From NCBI GenBank assembly GCA_019055375.1, contig JAHQIW010005963.1:22994-86993 (forward strand): a stretch of DNA of 64,000 nucleotides, in the 5' to 3' direction. The notes beneath the pieces are model-generated. The model saw nothing but the letters and a program-made list of their open reading frames with translations. It was not told the origin of the DNA and ran no database searches. Below are positions 1 through 11,800 of the stretch, in pieces. Made by a program: the position numbers and the translations under genes. Positions within the stretch are counted from its first letter, which is position 1. Each line of letters opens with the position of its first letter. This DNA is from Parelaphostrongylus tenuis (taxonomy: Eukaryota > Nematoda > Chromadorea > Rhabditida > Metastrongylidae).

Positions 1-261
1 ATTTGGTTTTTGAAAAGGTCACCATAATGCGTTGTACGAGCGGATTTGCGTTTCCCTCTCGGAGTTTCCTTCTCAAAGAGTTACAGATGCACAAAAAAAT
101 ACACAGGAGCGTGTAGAGAAAATTGTGTTCTATCATACTGCTGCAAAAACCTAAAATATTTGCGCAAACAAAAAAACTCATAATAACTCATGAAAACTGA
201 TGAAAATTGCGCGCCGCGTACGATATCAATCATTCTGCCGCCTGGAACACGTCATTATTTC

Positions 262-415
262 CAGTGATGTAGAGTGATGTCAAAAATTTGCGTCAGCTGG
301 GACTTGAACCCGCATTTTACCTTCCGGGGGCGCGTGCTTCAACCCGCTACACTACTAACGCCTGTTTTGAAACCACTCTTTCTATGCTACAACGGATTTA
401 TCTGTCAGTAACCTT
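262..415 (-). repeat. tRNA-like arm of a palindromic SINE-like element (single arm)
   Basis: Read on the minus strand, this stretch has a polymerase III-type A box (around 337-355, TAGTGTAGCGGG) and a B box (around 300-312, GGTTCAAGTCC). It then runs outward into the terminal motif shared with the copies at 34853-35162 and 48094-48345. Only one arm and part of the central spacer are present; the spacer resembles the central part of the 34.9 kb copy. The acceptor ends do not pair as in a true tRNA, so this is a tRNA-derived repeat and not a tRNA gene. Confidence 0.6.
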
Positions 416-2509
416 AAGGTCATTACTGTGATTACGATGTGAGGGAAGGGTGTGGGCCGAGTAAGTTAGTGATGTAGGGTATCAGGAAGTAAGGTCGAAT
501 CTCTCCCTTAACACACTTTTGTAGCCACTTAGAAACGCCATGAGAGCCTGGTGTGCAATGTTTGAGTGATTTTTAAAAGCCTGGCAATATCAAGATTGCA
601 AGGAGATCTTCTTATTCGTCTATGTTATGCGTCATTCATAAAGAAGACAAAATCTCAAACACCAGTCGAATGAACACGTGGAGACCTTTTGGACCATCGA
701 TGAATGTGAGAATGCGAGTCGAATGCTAATACTGGGTCCGCACAGTAATAATGTGAAAACACGTCGTGTTAAATAAATATTATTTTGTGGGCTTTTGTCA
801 AAGACTCAAGAGGAGGATTTTTTTCCAGGAATGTTGAATAATTAGTGAACATCACTCACATCCTTGACCAAACGTGATAAATTGACCTAGGGCAGTCGGA
901 ATAATAAGAAATACTCCTATCAATGAATTCATATGATGTATTAGACGTGAATGATCATCAGGACAGCAATAATGAAAGTCACATTCATCTTTCGTATTTA
1001 TATGAGATGTCCGTGATGTACGGAACGATTGAATTTAGGTCGTCAGAGGTGATAGCGTTAATTTCTCCTATTCTTTGATTCTATGTGATGATAAGAAAGG
1101 GTCAAATTTCGAACATGAGGGCCTGGTAACCGCTGCAGAACAGTAATGAGAGAGAAAATAATAGTATTCCTGGGATGTGTGTTTACACCCAAGGAACATG
1201 TAAGCCTGTGATAATATATTTTGTGTCATTTAGATGAAATTTTTGGTGAAATCTAATGTAAGCCTTGTTTCACTTTATTCTGACTCGAGAAGTAAGTTTA
1301 GCGGGAAGAAGTGTACACTCGCGAAGAAGAAAGACGACCAGTGAGAAGTGTTTGTTGAATAAATGACGACTGTATTCTCAACACATGAAACAATCACTAC
1401 AGCATATCCAACTCATTTAAGACGCCAATCTAAAATAGACGTACTGAATGATAGACTGAATAATAGACTGAATAAACTTCTCGTCACTTGGATTACGCTA
1501 TCAGCGTTGTGATGTTCAAAATTGAGACTTCATATTCCCTTTTCAGCTATAGCCATTTAGACGTTTCATAATGCTTTCCAAGAAAACCATAAAGTCCTTC
1601 CATGGAAATCCAACCCCTCACGATAGGCGGCCATTTTCAGTTGGTGAGCAGCTCAGACGGTTATAAATACGGCAGCGCATTAATGGCATGAGGTAGTTCT
1701 AATGAAATTTTTATTACCACTAATAAGGGTTTGCTCGCAGGTAAATGATAAACTATGATAGAAGAGGCTTTAATGAGACTATAGGTGACCTAAACATGTC
1801 AAAAGATTCACAAAATAGTCAATTGTTTGTCAAAAATGATGTTGCACACTGCGCGAGATGCTTACTCATAGTAAGAATCACCAACATTTCGATGGTTGAT
1901 GTACTTCAGGAATTAGTTCTCTATAGAAATTCACCAAAAACTTTCTCCTATTCTTACATAAGTACCAACTTTTGTGTATTGATCTATACCTTACAATGAC
2001 CATTATACATCGTTGTGCCACTGGTCGATGCGCAGTAATTTGGACCTTATCTTCATTTCATTAGTACAACGTATTGTGAATGTTTTTTCAGCCACCGAGC
2101 GCAGTACTAAGATCCCCATTTCTTAGGCTTGATGAACATCACTAGTCAAGTGAAAAAGCTTCTTCATTCCTGATAAAAGCTACTAAAATTCTTATTGAAA
2201 TATAAAGTTTCAGGTGAATGTGGGTTCTTTTCATTGAAAATAAGTTCATAGAAATCTCTCTTGTTATACTGATTTCTTTTAAGCGTGAAAATTTGAGAGG
2301 ATTAATTACGAGGCGAAAAATGCCATGTGATCATGTGAGAGAAGTAACTACGAATACTACAAGTCTTCACTTTTGACTAATAAAACGTGCTATAGAAAGC
2401 TTTTCCAGAAAATCAAGAGCATTCCTAGAATCAAAATTTCTTGCGCTGTCGACTCACAACAAGAACGAAAATAAGACAAGGAAAAGTTAATGATAACAAC
2501 TGAAAGTGT
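416..2509. other. Intergenic AT-rich stretch, nothing recognised
   Basis: No domain-bearing ORF, exon with credible flanking splice sites, or repeat with a second copy in the window was found. The longest ORF (84 codons at 1745-1999, plus) has no recognisable motif or coding-like composition. Confidence 0.5.
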
Positions 2510-3622
2510 ATCTGCTTTTCACAACGATGTGATTTTCTCATTAGACAATGTGGATTTTGAGAAACATAGAAGATTGTTTTCTCTAATTCGTCCTTACGCA
2601 AGTCTCTCCCAGATATTCCTTCAATTAGAGTTTTTTTCTTTTTTTTCGAAACCTGCAATCATCGGTTTTCAACGGGACGCGTAGCTTGAGGAAAAAGCCC
2701 CTCACAGTACGCTAAAGATTAAGTAATTTAACAACATTGCCGGCTGCCGCAACAGGATTGAACTAAGAGGACAATCAATTGATTTCGGAAACGTTTGCTA
2801 GAGGAAAGTCCATCTGCTTGTTCCGTTTTCGTATAATCTACAAATTTTTTCATTCATCATCTATTCCAATCATGGATTGTTTTTGCACAGCACTCCACAG
2901 TATTAGGTATTCCAACCATACCTTTCCTGTTTCTTGACCAACAGGCACAAAGTTGTTAATGTCTAAATATTACCAGCCACTGCACCAACCTCTGTCATTC
3001 TCACATTTACCATCCAACCTTATCGTTGCTATCAGTAATCAAACTTCGGTGGGAAGATCTGGCATCAAAAATTGGCATTGAGCTCAGTTGGTCGAAAATT
3101 GTAGTCGAAATCTCAATGCTAAAGAAGCGATCCTGTTGACGAGCTTTTGCTGATAAGATCGAACATGGCTATTAGAGTGGCACAGCAAGGACCTTGGTGA
3201 TGCAGTGAGTTATAGGTGAGCTAACAGAAACGATGACCGCAGCTTCGAGCCTGCTGGTCAAGAACACATAAAAAAGTATGATTGGAATAGATGATGAATG
3301 AAAAATTTGTAGATACACGAAAACGGAACAAGCAGATGAGAGTATTCTCTAGCAACGTTTTTCCGGAATCGATCGATTGTTCTCTTACTTCAAACCTGTT
3401 GCGACAGCCGGCAAGGTTGTTGAATTACTCAAACTTTGGCGTACTGTGAGGGGCTTTTTTACTCAAGCTATGTGTCCCGCTGAAAACCGATTGCTGTCCT
3501 CTTTAAATGGTGGATTATCTAAGAAGACTTCTGTAAGAACAATTTAGATAAAGTAGTCTCCAAAGCATCCCAGATTCGCGCATTTTCTAAGGAGAAAATC
3601 ATATCGTTGTGAAGAGCAGTAT
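2510..3622. repeat. About 1.1 kb foldback (long inverted repeat) element
   Basis: The left arm (about 2510-2875) is repeated in reverse complement at about 3275-3622. Landmarks are CACAACGATGTGATTTTC at 2519 against its complement near 3598-3616, the CCCCTCACAGTACG block near 2697 against CGTACTGTGAGGGG near 3441, and the block around 2840-2875 against 3275-3305. Pairing continues inside the loop (2929-2945 with 3249-3265). Most of the element could fold into one hairpin. No transposase is present. Near 2885 the loop holds a short piece (GCACAGCACTCCACA) shared with the end of the tRNA-like element at 8210-8386. Confidence 0.8.
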
Positions 3623-5499
3623 ACTAGCTGTTTATCATACACCTTTTTCTTATTTTATTCCTGTTCTTGTTCTGGATCGATAGTGCAAAGAATTTCGAAT
3701 TTGAAACTGCTCTTGGTTTTCTCCGATGTCTAGCTGCGGGTTCCGAGTTTGCACGTAATCAGAACTCTTGTGGTGGTAACTCTCATCGCACCTTACCATG
3801 AAAAAGAATTAGTATCAATTTGAATTCGTCTTTGAATAGACTCAAAATTAAGCAGGAATGTCTTAGAATCACGCATGAACCTTGCCCTATGCCTCAGCCT
3901 GGTTTTCTAATCAGCGGGAGGCACGTTACTCACCCATGTAATCCTCTGTAAAAACCATTTCTACCAATGTGCCAATGACTTCTAAACAGTAACTTGAGTG
4001 TGTTTCGATGTATCCAATTCAAACTATTTCCAATGTGATCGATATGCTGGTTTCAAAGTCTTGTGTTGAAGTTATGCACGTTCATGATTCAGTAGATTGT
4101 GAATTAACTTGAACTTTGCGAACTCTGAAGTTTTAGCAAAACGTCCGATACGTTCGCTGCTATCTAATAAATCGGTACTTTTCCATTATCTCTACTCTGT
4201 TTGAGGCCTTTGGTGAAATGTATTTTTTGCTTTTGTCAATCGTTTGATAAGCATTCGATAGCTCAAACCAAGCAAGTTTGAAATGGCATATTTTATTTCT
4301 CAAATGGCTCCTTTCTTAGCGCTGTAACAGTCAAAATAAATTTCTGTATCACATTCAAGCATTCGCCAGATAGTGCTTTTTCATAGTCAGATATTAATCT
4401 TTGGCTTGATCAAATTCTACGACTTGAACGGCCAGGGAGAGACTTTTTACAGCTCTGTAACGCTCAGAGGAATATGAGTTTCACGCACCCGAATTATTGC
4501 TGTTATCCGCATCGCAAGGCGTTCGCTTAGGTTTTCAAGTGGCTCTGTAGCTTAATCGGTAGCTCAGTCTAGACAATTCAACAATATACTTGCGTTCTAA
4601 AGAAAACCTTTTTTGGCGCTGTAACAGTTAAAACAGCATTATGTTTCACATTTTTGGTTTCGCTGGACAGAGCAAGCCCTCAGACCTTCAGTAACCATTC
4701 GATAGTCTAAATTCTGGCGATTCTGGTGTATTTGATTTTTCGAAAGGACTTCTTAGTGAGCTGTAACAGCCAAAAAATACTAGGTGTCGCGCAATGAAAC
4801 AATGGCACCAGGCCACCACGCATTGTCGGTATGTGGATGGGATTTCGCAACATAGGCGCCACGCCAGTGAGCCATCTCAACATTCGCCAGATTTAATATG
4901 TCATTGAAAGTCAACTACCTTTCAACTGTCTTCTGCGCCTCGAGTTCACTTGATCATTAGCATTTTCGCTTCACCAACCACCGAACAAGAAGCCGTCGTG
5001 CTCTTACAAAAACACGACGTTTTACAATCGTAGCGTCTGTGCATCTTTAACTGATACCGTATAACGACAACAAGTCGTACCTTATCGCACTTCCGTTTGA
5101 TCTTTTACCGTACTTTTATCGTATAGTAATAGGAACATGAGGAGAGTAGCATCTTCCAAGGTCTTTTGAAAATTCTTCTTTTACCTGAAGTGTTTTTCTG
5201 CCGTACATAGTGATTATTGAATCGAGCAGTGCCTCATAATAAACGATTCATCAGCGGTAGTGTTCAAATTTTTGGTTCTTCGAATTCAACAAAGGACTAT
5301 CTTTCTCCGACTGTCTGGCATTCGAGAGTCTCTCGGAAAGCTAGAGCTAAACTTTAGCGAATTTTTAAGTCAAATACTGGAAGTAGTTACATCTTTTTGA
5401 TCCATGTCCTGAAATCCTGTCAAAATCTACATACTCTTTCATACACACTGATCTTAGTTCTGCTCAGTGACCGCGAAACTTTCGTAGGATGTCAGTAAT
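3623..5499. repeat. Diverged repeats related to the 28.2 and 46.0 kb terminal-inverted-repeat family, plus unassigned DNA
   Basis: About 4195-4390 shares an ordered set of words with the elements at 28241-28901 and 45990-46637: a TTTGAGGCCTTTGGTGAAA-type edge, GATAGCTCAAACCAAG, then a GCTGTAACAGTCAAAATAA block. A second, weaker run of the same words occurs at about 4600-4790. The remainder up to 5499 shows no gene and no recognised repeat. Confidence 0.4.
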
Positions 5500-5697
5500 A
5501 TGGATTCTGGAATAATCGCTCAGCTTGTGATAGTAATCTTTATTTTCGCGCAATTGGCAAAATCCTTTTCACTGGAGTGTCGGGATGACCGGCAGAGGCG
5601 AGCGTCGGTCGTCATCACAACCACTCGCCATCATCATAAGTTGAAAAGAAACCCGTCGTGTATTATAGCTATACCAGCACGGTCGTCTTTCTTCTAA
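5500..5697 (+). CDS. Candidate small secreted peptide (65 aa), unrecognised
   Basis: An unspliced 65-codon ORF opens with a plausible signal peptide: residues 1-24 contain a hydrophobic run (LVIVIFIFAQL) followed by small residues and SFS before residue 25. The remaining roughly 41 residues are basic, with two cysteines, an HHH run and a KLKR dibasic site that could be a processing site. A weak acceptor-like TCAG lies just before the start codon at 5500. No family was recognised and no paralogue was seen in the window. It could equally be a first exon or a chance ORF. Confidence 0.22.
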   Translation: MDSGIIAQLVIVIFIFAQLAKSFSLECRDDRQRRASVVITTTRHHHKLKRNPSCIIAIPARSSFF

Positions 5698-6237
5698 TGA
5701 TTTTCGTCCTATACTTTGCTCTAGAATACTCATAAAGCTTTTCTTTGTTATAGCTATCATGGAGTATGTTATACGAGACTGCTATTGATCGCCTCTTGGT
5801 TGGATTGCTCAATCTTTGAGGATGAACGAATACATTTACGGCTCTTAAGATCTGTTGCTGTGTTCAGACTTCGAACTTCATCTTCTCTTATCCATGCGCT
5901 TGGTAGTATCTCGTGATAAGAAACGATTTCTTTAACCTGTAGTAAGAAAAAAGAACTATGTCATATAATCACACTTTTGTTACAACACTTTTTGTACTAA
6001 ATGTGCGTTCATTGATCTTGAAGTGACTCAGCGAATCGGCATTAATTTAGCCCCCATTCGTAAAGTTGCCCATTGAATTGCGTTCAATCGAAGACCATCG
6101 GTTTTCACCGAAAATTTCAATTGAGAAGTATATGCCATGCATAGCCGACGTAAAGGGAGTATTATGTGTTCCATAACTTTTCTTCGCTTTTAGACCCTTT
6201 TGTTTATACAATTGTTATCTCACTGGAGAAATCAAAA

Positions 6238-6684
6238 AAAACCAAAAGTTTAATCACTATCATAATCAATGACATGCAATCATGAATTTGCTGAACGAAC
6301 ATTCAATGCCTTCCTCACCAAGAGAATGAGGCTGTTAACCAAAGAAGTCGGTGATGTCACTTCTGAGCTGGTGGTAGTCTTTGAATTTTTTCTCCCGCAG
6401 ATGCTGCTTTGGGACGAGGAAGCGGTGATACTCTGGTGGAGCTATATCAGGGCTATAGGGCGGATGTGTCACCGTGGTCCAGCCCCGTTTCTCCAAAATG
6501 TGGTTCAGTCGACTTTGCAATGTAGGGTGGTCGGTCACTGCATGAGGTGTCCACCGAGACATCACTATGTGGCAGCCTATCTTATTTAACACGTTGGCAA
6601 CGACAACGGCCCTTGTCGCACACCGCGTATGTGGCGGCGTGGCGCGGCAGCGCGACGAGCAGGATTCCAACGTCTTTACCAACG
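6238..6684 (-). mobile_element. Mariner-type transposase relic (C-terminal part)
   Basis: Read leftward on the minus strand, the peptide carries the mariner C-terminal signature HPPYSPDIAP, then YHRF and KKFKDYHQL, ending in a diverged GEEGIECSFSKF tail. In the family the catalytic triad is D,D34D, and the third aspartate lies in the APSDYH block; here that block reads APPEYH, so the residue is Glu. The frame breaks near 6335 and there is no N-terminal half. The nearest relative in the window is the relic at 58690-59345. A TTAA-flanked mini-element lies at its upstream edge. Confidence 0.75.
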
Positions 6685-6691
6685 TGTTAAA
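6585..6691. mobile_element. 107 bp TTAA-flanked, GC-rich mini inverted-repeat element (piggyBac-like MITE)
   Basis: The perfect 13 bp ends are TTTAACACGTTGG (6585-6597) and CCAACGTGTTAAA (6679-6691). The complementarity extends imperfectly inward (CAACGAC against GTCTTTACC). TTAA flanks both ends (6586-6589 and 6687-6690), the target duplication typical of piggyBac-type elements. The interior is strongly GC-rich compared with its surroundings. It is non-coding and would depend on a transposase elsewhere. Confidence 0.6.
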
Positions 6692-7367
6692 TGGTGAGCG
6701 ATGATGCTACGGCCGTATGCAAATGTCTGTCCAGGCTATTGGAACATTTTCCCTCACATACCACAGCCTTTTGGAAATAAGCCGATTTGAAATATAAAAG
6801 AAGTGAATTTAACAATGGTGCCCAAGATATGCGAAATCCCAATAGTAGTTTGGTTGTTTTCGGTTATACGGGACAAATGAAGAAACGACCCCTCTCTCTG
6901 AACAAGAATCATTCATAAGAGTGTTAGTAATCATTCGGAAGCTTAAATTCCTGGCTACTGCGCTACATGACCCTTCTTAAAAACATCCTTTTATAACGGC
7001 GTAGCATTGAAAATAAATTATGCTTTACAACAGCCGCGCGTTTTTTACTGTTACTTCTCTGGAAGCATGAAAGGCATACGAACGTGTAGAAAAAAATCTT
7101 GCAATATCAGAATCATACGTTTCAATTGGGGTTTCTTCAAAGCGGAGAAAAAAATTCTAAACTAAGTAACAAATATTACACTTTTCATGTGTAACGCACA
7201 AATGTATTCGATAGCGCGCATATGTGAAACTCAATCATTTTTTTTCTGCTACAATGCAGTGAAACGGTTTTGCCTTAAATTAAGCATAGCGTTCGAATCA
7301 TCGAAACTTAGGCTGTCAATTTGTTATTAATAGTCCAAATGAAGTGCCCTATGCTGCGAGAAAAACG

Positions 7368-7657
7368 CGAGGAGGGATAAAGCTTCCAGCGTTGACCAAT
7401 CTCTGAGGGTACCATGCATTTGTCTTCAATTTTTTTTACTTCGTTTGAGGTGACTGATTGCAAATCTGGCCTTTTACAATGACTCACGGTGGCCTTTTGC
7501 TGTATCGATTCGGTACTGCTTATCCTCCCAGAGAAGTCTGAGACCAGTCCTTTATCAGACCCGGAGGGATGGCTGATGTGGTGAGCCATGAATGCGCGAT
7601 TAAGCCATCGACCATGTGTGCTACGCAGGGCACCTCTAACCATTACACCACAGGCGC
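7368..7657 (-). mobile_element. tRNA-derived SINE, family 1 (minus copy)
   Basis: Same family as the copies at 21635-21945 and 36400-36690. On the minus strand it starts with a tRNA-like head having an A box (GGTGTAATGGTTAGAGG) and a degenerate B box. It continues through a conserved body containing CCATCCCTCCGGG and CTGGGAGGATAAGCAG, and ends in an AGGGATTGATCAACGC-like tail. It has no coding capacity. Confidence 0.75.
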
Positions 7658-7664
7658 AGCTTGG

Positions 7665-7890
7665 TGGTTTTAGTAGTAGTAGTAATGAAAAAGGATCGAT
7701 GACTGACGTTTTGCCAACTTCGGCTTTTTCACAGCCTGGACTTATTTGTGATAGATTATGTTAGTCAGTCTAATACATTAAAATATCTTGATACTACATA
7801 AGTGCAGGCTCCAAAGGTGGCGAAGTCGCCCAAGCTTTGGCCATCGAGCTATGACCACAATTATACTGCTGCTACTCTTACTACCATCAA
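7665..7890. repeat. Short palindromic repeat with (TAG/CTA)n ends, copy 1
   Basis: The left end has TAGTAGTAGTAGT and the right end CTGCTGCTACTCTTACTACC. Inside are AACTTCGGCTTTTTC on the left and GGTGGCGAAGTCGCC on the right. The same architecture recurs at 56600-56845 (CGAAAAAGGCGAAGTCGCC flanked by trinucleotide runs). It is a small non-coding inverted-repeat element. Confidence 0.5.
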
Positions 7891-8209
7891 CAATCATGTG
7901 AAAAATAATGTGACAAAGCAATCCTTTTTTATAGAGTTTCGAATTTGCTTAAACTAACAGAAGCACTTATTCGTTGGCTGATAGACAGCACGGCTGTTCT
8001 GTGTTGAAACATCTATTATTTGACAACAATGTTATTGTATGCCATTTTGTAAACGCTTGCAGAAAAGTCTGCTTGAAATTGAGCGAATAAGTCTAGAAGA
8101 AGGACTAAGCTGTCTTTTCAAAGTTTATTTGGAGAATACTTATTATATGCCTGATGTCTTATATTACAGGAATAGCTGCTCAAAAGAATGAAACGATTAA
8201 CAAATCCAA

Positions 8210-8386
8210 TAATGTGGAGTGCTATGCAAAATCATTCGCGTCAGCCGGGATTCGAACTCAGATCTCACTCTTTCCGGGAGCGTATGCTGACCGTTGCGCC
8301 ATCAATGCTCGTTTTGCACTACACTCCTTTTATTGATTTTGTTTTTGTTGTTTGTTAGATGTTTTAACACAGCACTCCACATTTTT
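8210..8386 (-). repeat. tRNA-like element with short terminal inverted repeat
   Basis: On the minus strand there is an A box (TGGCGCAACGGTCAGCATACG) and a near-consensus B box (GAGTTCGAATCCC at about 8244-8256). The ends AATGTGGAGTGCT (8210) and AGCACTCCACATT (about 8372) are inverted repeats. Acceptor-stem pairing is absent, so this is not a functional tRNA. It is related to the palindromic tRNA-like elements at 34.9 and 48.1 kb. Confidence 0.6.
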
Positions 8387-8889
8387 GGGTATATTATAAG
8401 ATCATACCACGAATGAATTTCGATTGATTAACAAATCGTTGTCAAGCATGGTTTGCCTAACGTCAAATCTTGTGCGTATATCTTTTATCGCTCACTTTAA
8501 TATCTTTGAAAGTCTCCTTTCTATTTTCTTGTGATCACGGGATTTCTGTGGCGGAAATTAGACTGAAAGTTCTTGAAATGTTATTAGATACCTTTGGAAT
8601 GTTATTAGAGAATTAGAAGAAGTAGGGCACACTGGTCAGAGGTGTCCTAACAGTGTACATGAATGGTCCTCGAATCTCACTTCCTTAACTAAACGGATCT
8701 CTAAACCCCTCGGGTACGCAAATTTGTGTTAGAATTGTCTGAAAGCATAAGATCAATGATCCGATAGGTGAGCGAATTTATTTTATAGGTTAAAATTTTA
8801 TCCAGTCATTGGATGCAAGGGATGAAGTGTAATAAATTTTTCAGGCAATGTTAGACGCTAGAGCTTTATCTTTTATTCCTCACAGTGCA

Positions 8890-11800
8890 GGTACTGCTAG
8901 GTATTTCATGATCACCGTCGGTGCTTCTCCTGTAAGGTGTGCTATATCCATTCCGTAACAGCCTCGTTCAGTGTTGTCGTTAACATGCATTAAGTGCCTT
9001 CCTCACCCTATCCTTGATATGCTGGTGCAGATAATGGCGTCCTTAAATTCCGGTAGATCACGTAGACAGGACTTCGAATTCTTTCTCTCCTTTGCGAGAT
9101 ACGTGGTACTCCTATCATCAACCTATCCAGTGTGTCTATGAAGCCAAATGATCCTTAATCATGCCTATGTAACGACAAGGTTTCTAATCCAAATGTTGAA
9201 TCAGAGATAATCGTTGAGTCGCGGATAGTAGTTCTCGTTTTCCTCACTACATCTCCGTTGCTCTTAGAAGTTCCCGGATGCGGTCGCTTTCTCCTGCTCG
9301 ATTTTCGAGCTAATTCGTTTATCCTATGACTTCATGGCCTAGGTAGACGCAACTGGAGCATTTGGAAAGGTTCATTGCGTTGATCGTGCATGTATATTCA
9401 AAATCATTCCGCTCCTGATGAATATCTTTTTTGTGGGTTTTACTCGCCGACCAATCTTTGCGCGAGAGGTGTCAAAATCGATCAAAATTCGTTCCACCTG
9501 GCAAAAGCTCGCTGTTATAAGAGTTATATCATCAGCAAAGCGGAAACAGTGTAACTTTCGCCCATTGTTTTTCACTTCTATAATTTCTCATTTCAATGTT
9601 CACTGACGTTTTTGAGGGTGTCACTGTATAATTTTAGCGAAATGGCACCTCCTTGATGAATCCCTTCTTTTATACCGATAGTGTTATCGCTATGGAATAA
9701 TGACATTTTGATCGTAAAATTATGCACCTCTGCAGAAATCGTTATGTGCTGAGTAGGAACTCCCTGGCTGTCCTCACAGCGTCTATAAATGCTTCTCTTT
9801 CCAATGAATCAAGGCTCTCTTTAAATCGATGACAGTGAAACAGAACGGCTCTTGTATTCTCGCAAAACTTCAGTGAGCTCTGTGATAATGTGGATGTGGT
9901 CTATAATAATAAACTCTTCTCGAAATCCTGCTTCTTCACATGGCTGTCATTTGTCCAGTCTTATGTCATTCTTGTTCGGGATGACTCGAGTGAAGAGTTT
10001 ATAGACGACGAACAGCAAGCACATTAAGCGATCAAATGCCTATGTCTCCCTTTTCAAACAGTAACACGGTCTCGTTGGTTTTTTATTGAATGAGAGTCAG
10101 ATTCTGCCAGATATGTGCAGAGGCGAGCAACGTGTTGATGAGAACTGGAAGCAGAATCTCCAGGTGTTCCGGTCTTCTCCTGTCTGGACCGAATATCCGA
10201 TTCTTCGCTGACGAATAGCATATTGCAAGCCACACATGAGCTTCTGATACAAGACCAGGGAGGTGTATACATGTATGGCTTGTCGATTGAGCAGTTCATG
10301 GTCCTATCAAAAGAGTGTCTGAACTGCTCAATCTTCAGATGGTCCGGGAAATATTATGCTCAAATAAGAGCGCTGGCAATGGAGCAGCGACTGGCACCTA
10401 GCCTGACGATTGCCTTCATTTTGAAAAAGGAAGCACCAGATCTCCGGCCATTACTCTGCTGTAGGTAAGAGGAGCCAGATAATCGCTTTTGATTGTTGAA
10501 TGAATAGTCAGAGTATATAAAATTCACCCGTGAGATACCAAAAGATGATTAGCTCCCTTTCTTGAACGTGCAAATAAGCTTAAGCGAGAGCGGCTTCATA
10601 ACAAAGTGGTACCGAAAGCCAAGTAATAAGAATATCCTGATGCACTATGTCTCTTCTCACCCCTAACAAACGAAAAAGGCGCTAGTAAAAAACATGTTAC
10701 GAACAGCAGCCAGTGTATGTACCGGGGAGGAGCAGAGAGTAGAATCCATGAAACTGGCTCGGGAAATAGCCACTTCTGATGGATATCAATTTGTAGCCCC
10801 TCGGCTTAGGTTTAGAGGAAAGAGTACACCTCCGAACGAAAACTCGAATGAAAGGAAAGTTCCGTTCATCCTCCCGTTCTTTTCAAATGAGATTAGTACA
10901 GATCAAAGATTGTGATATATCCTAACGGCAGAGACGGTGATTGCATGAGCGTAGGTGCGTAGCGTCAGTATATAAGACTGTTGTTTTGTTGGATAAGGTG
11001 CATTACGAGCCTATGTGCTCTCCTTCCTGTGGTGTCCACTTGAATCATTCGGTGAAACACATATAAAAGCGGGGAGTATGTTGAGAGCTAGCTTGATGCG
11101 ATTGAAATCTAGGTCTGTTGATTTTTTCCAAGGAATAATGAAGGTGTCTGGCTTATTGGATTGCGGACAATTTGACCTTTCCAGGCTCTGAAGAAGGCGA
11201 ACTGCAGAAACGTTAGGTGTCAAATAAAGTTTAATGTAACACCTCGATTTTGGCTTAAAGAAGAAAATCAGGAATTGTACTGAAGCATGCCGAGGTTAAT
11301 AGAAAGTCGGTCTTGGGAATAGCATATCGATCCTCGGAAAGGGTAACGCTAGAATGAGAAATTCATCCCCTTTGAATTTATATGACGGCAAGAAGCATGA
11401 TTTTTGAAGAGATCCGAGTTGTAATCATGAATCATTTTCTCCATTGTCTTTATGGAAGCTGTAATTATTCTGTCAAAGCGTCGGTATCAATCATTTTGGT
11501 TTTGTAATTCGTAAAGCTAGCTTCGGTGAGTTCTACGAATGCCTTTGCCAGATTCTGCAGCTTCCTACTGCTAATCTTTACGCAAGATCTTCTTTCATCT
11601 CCCTTTCTGTAGCGATGTGCTAATTTGATTTGAGTTTACGGTCAACTGCTGATCGTTTGATTTCACTTTGGCGTATCAGCACAAGTGTTCTCGAAAACAA
11701 ACGTCTCTTGATGATTCGCAGACTCTCGGCTTTCATAATATTAATGTGATGTTGGATGAGCCGGCCAGTTTCTTCGTCGATCTTGTTGATGATGGTATCT

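Noticed and set aside
8230..8310. Possible tRNA gene on the minus strand with a near-perfect B box
   Set aside because: The acceptor and anticodon arms do not pair, and the segment belongs to a repeat with inverted ends, so it was called tRNA-derived.
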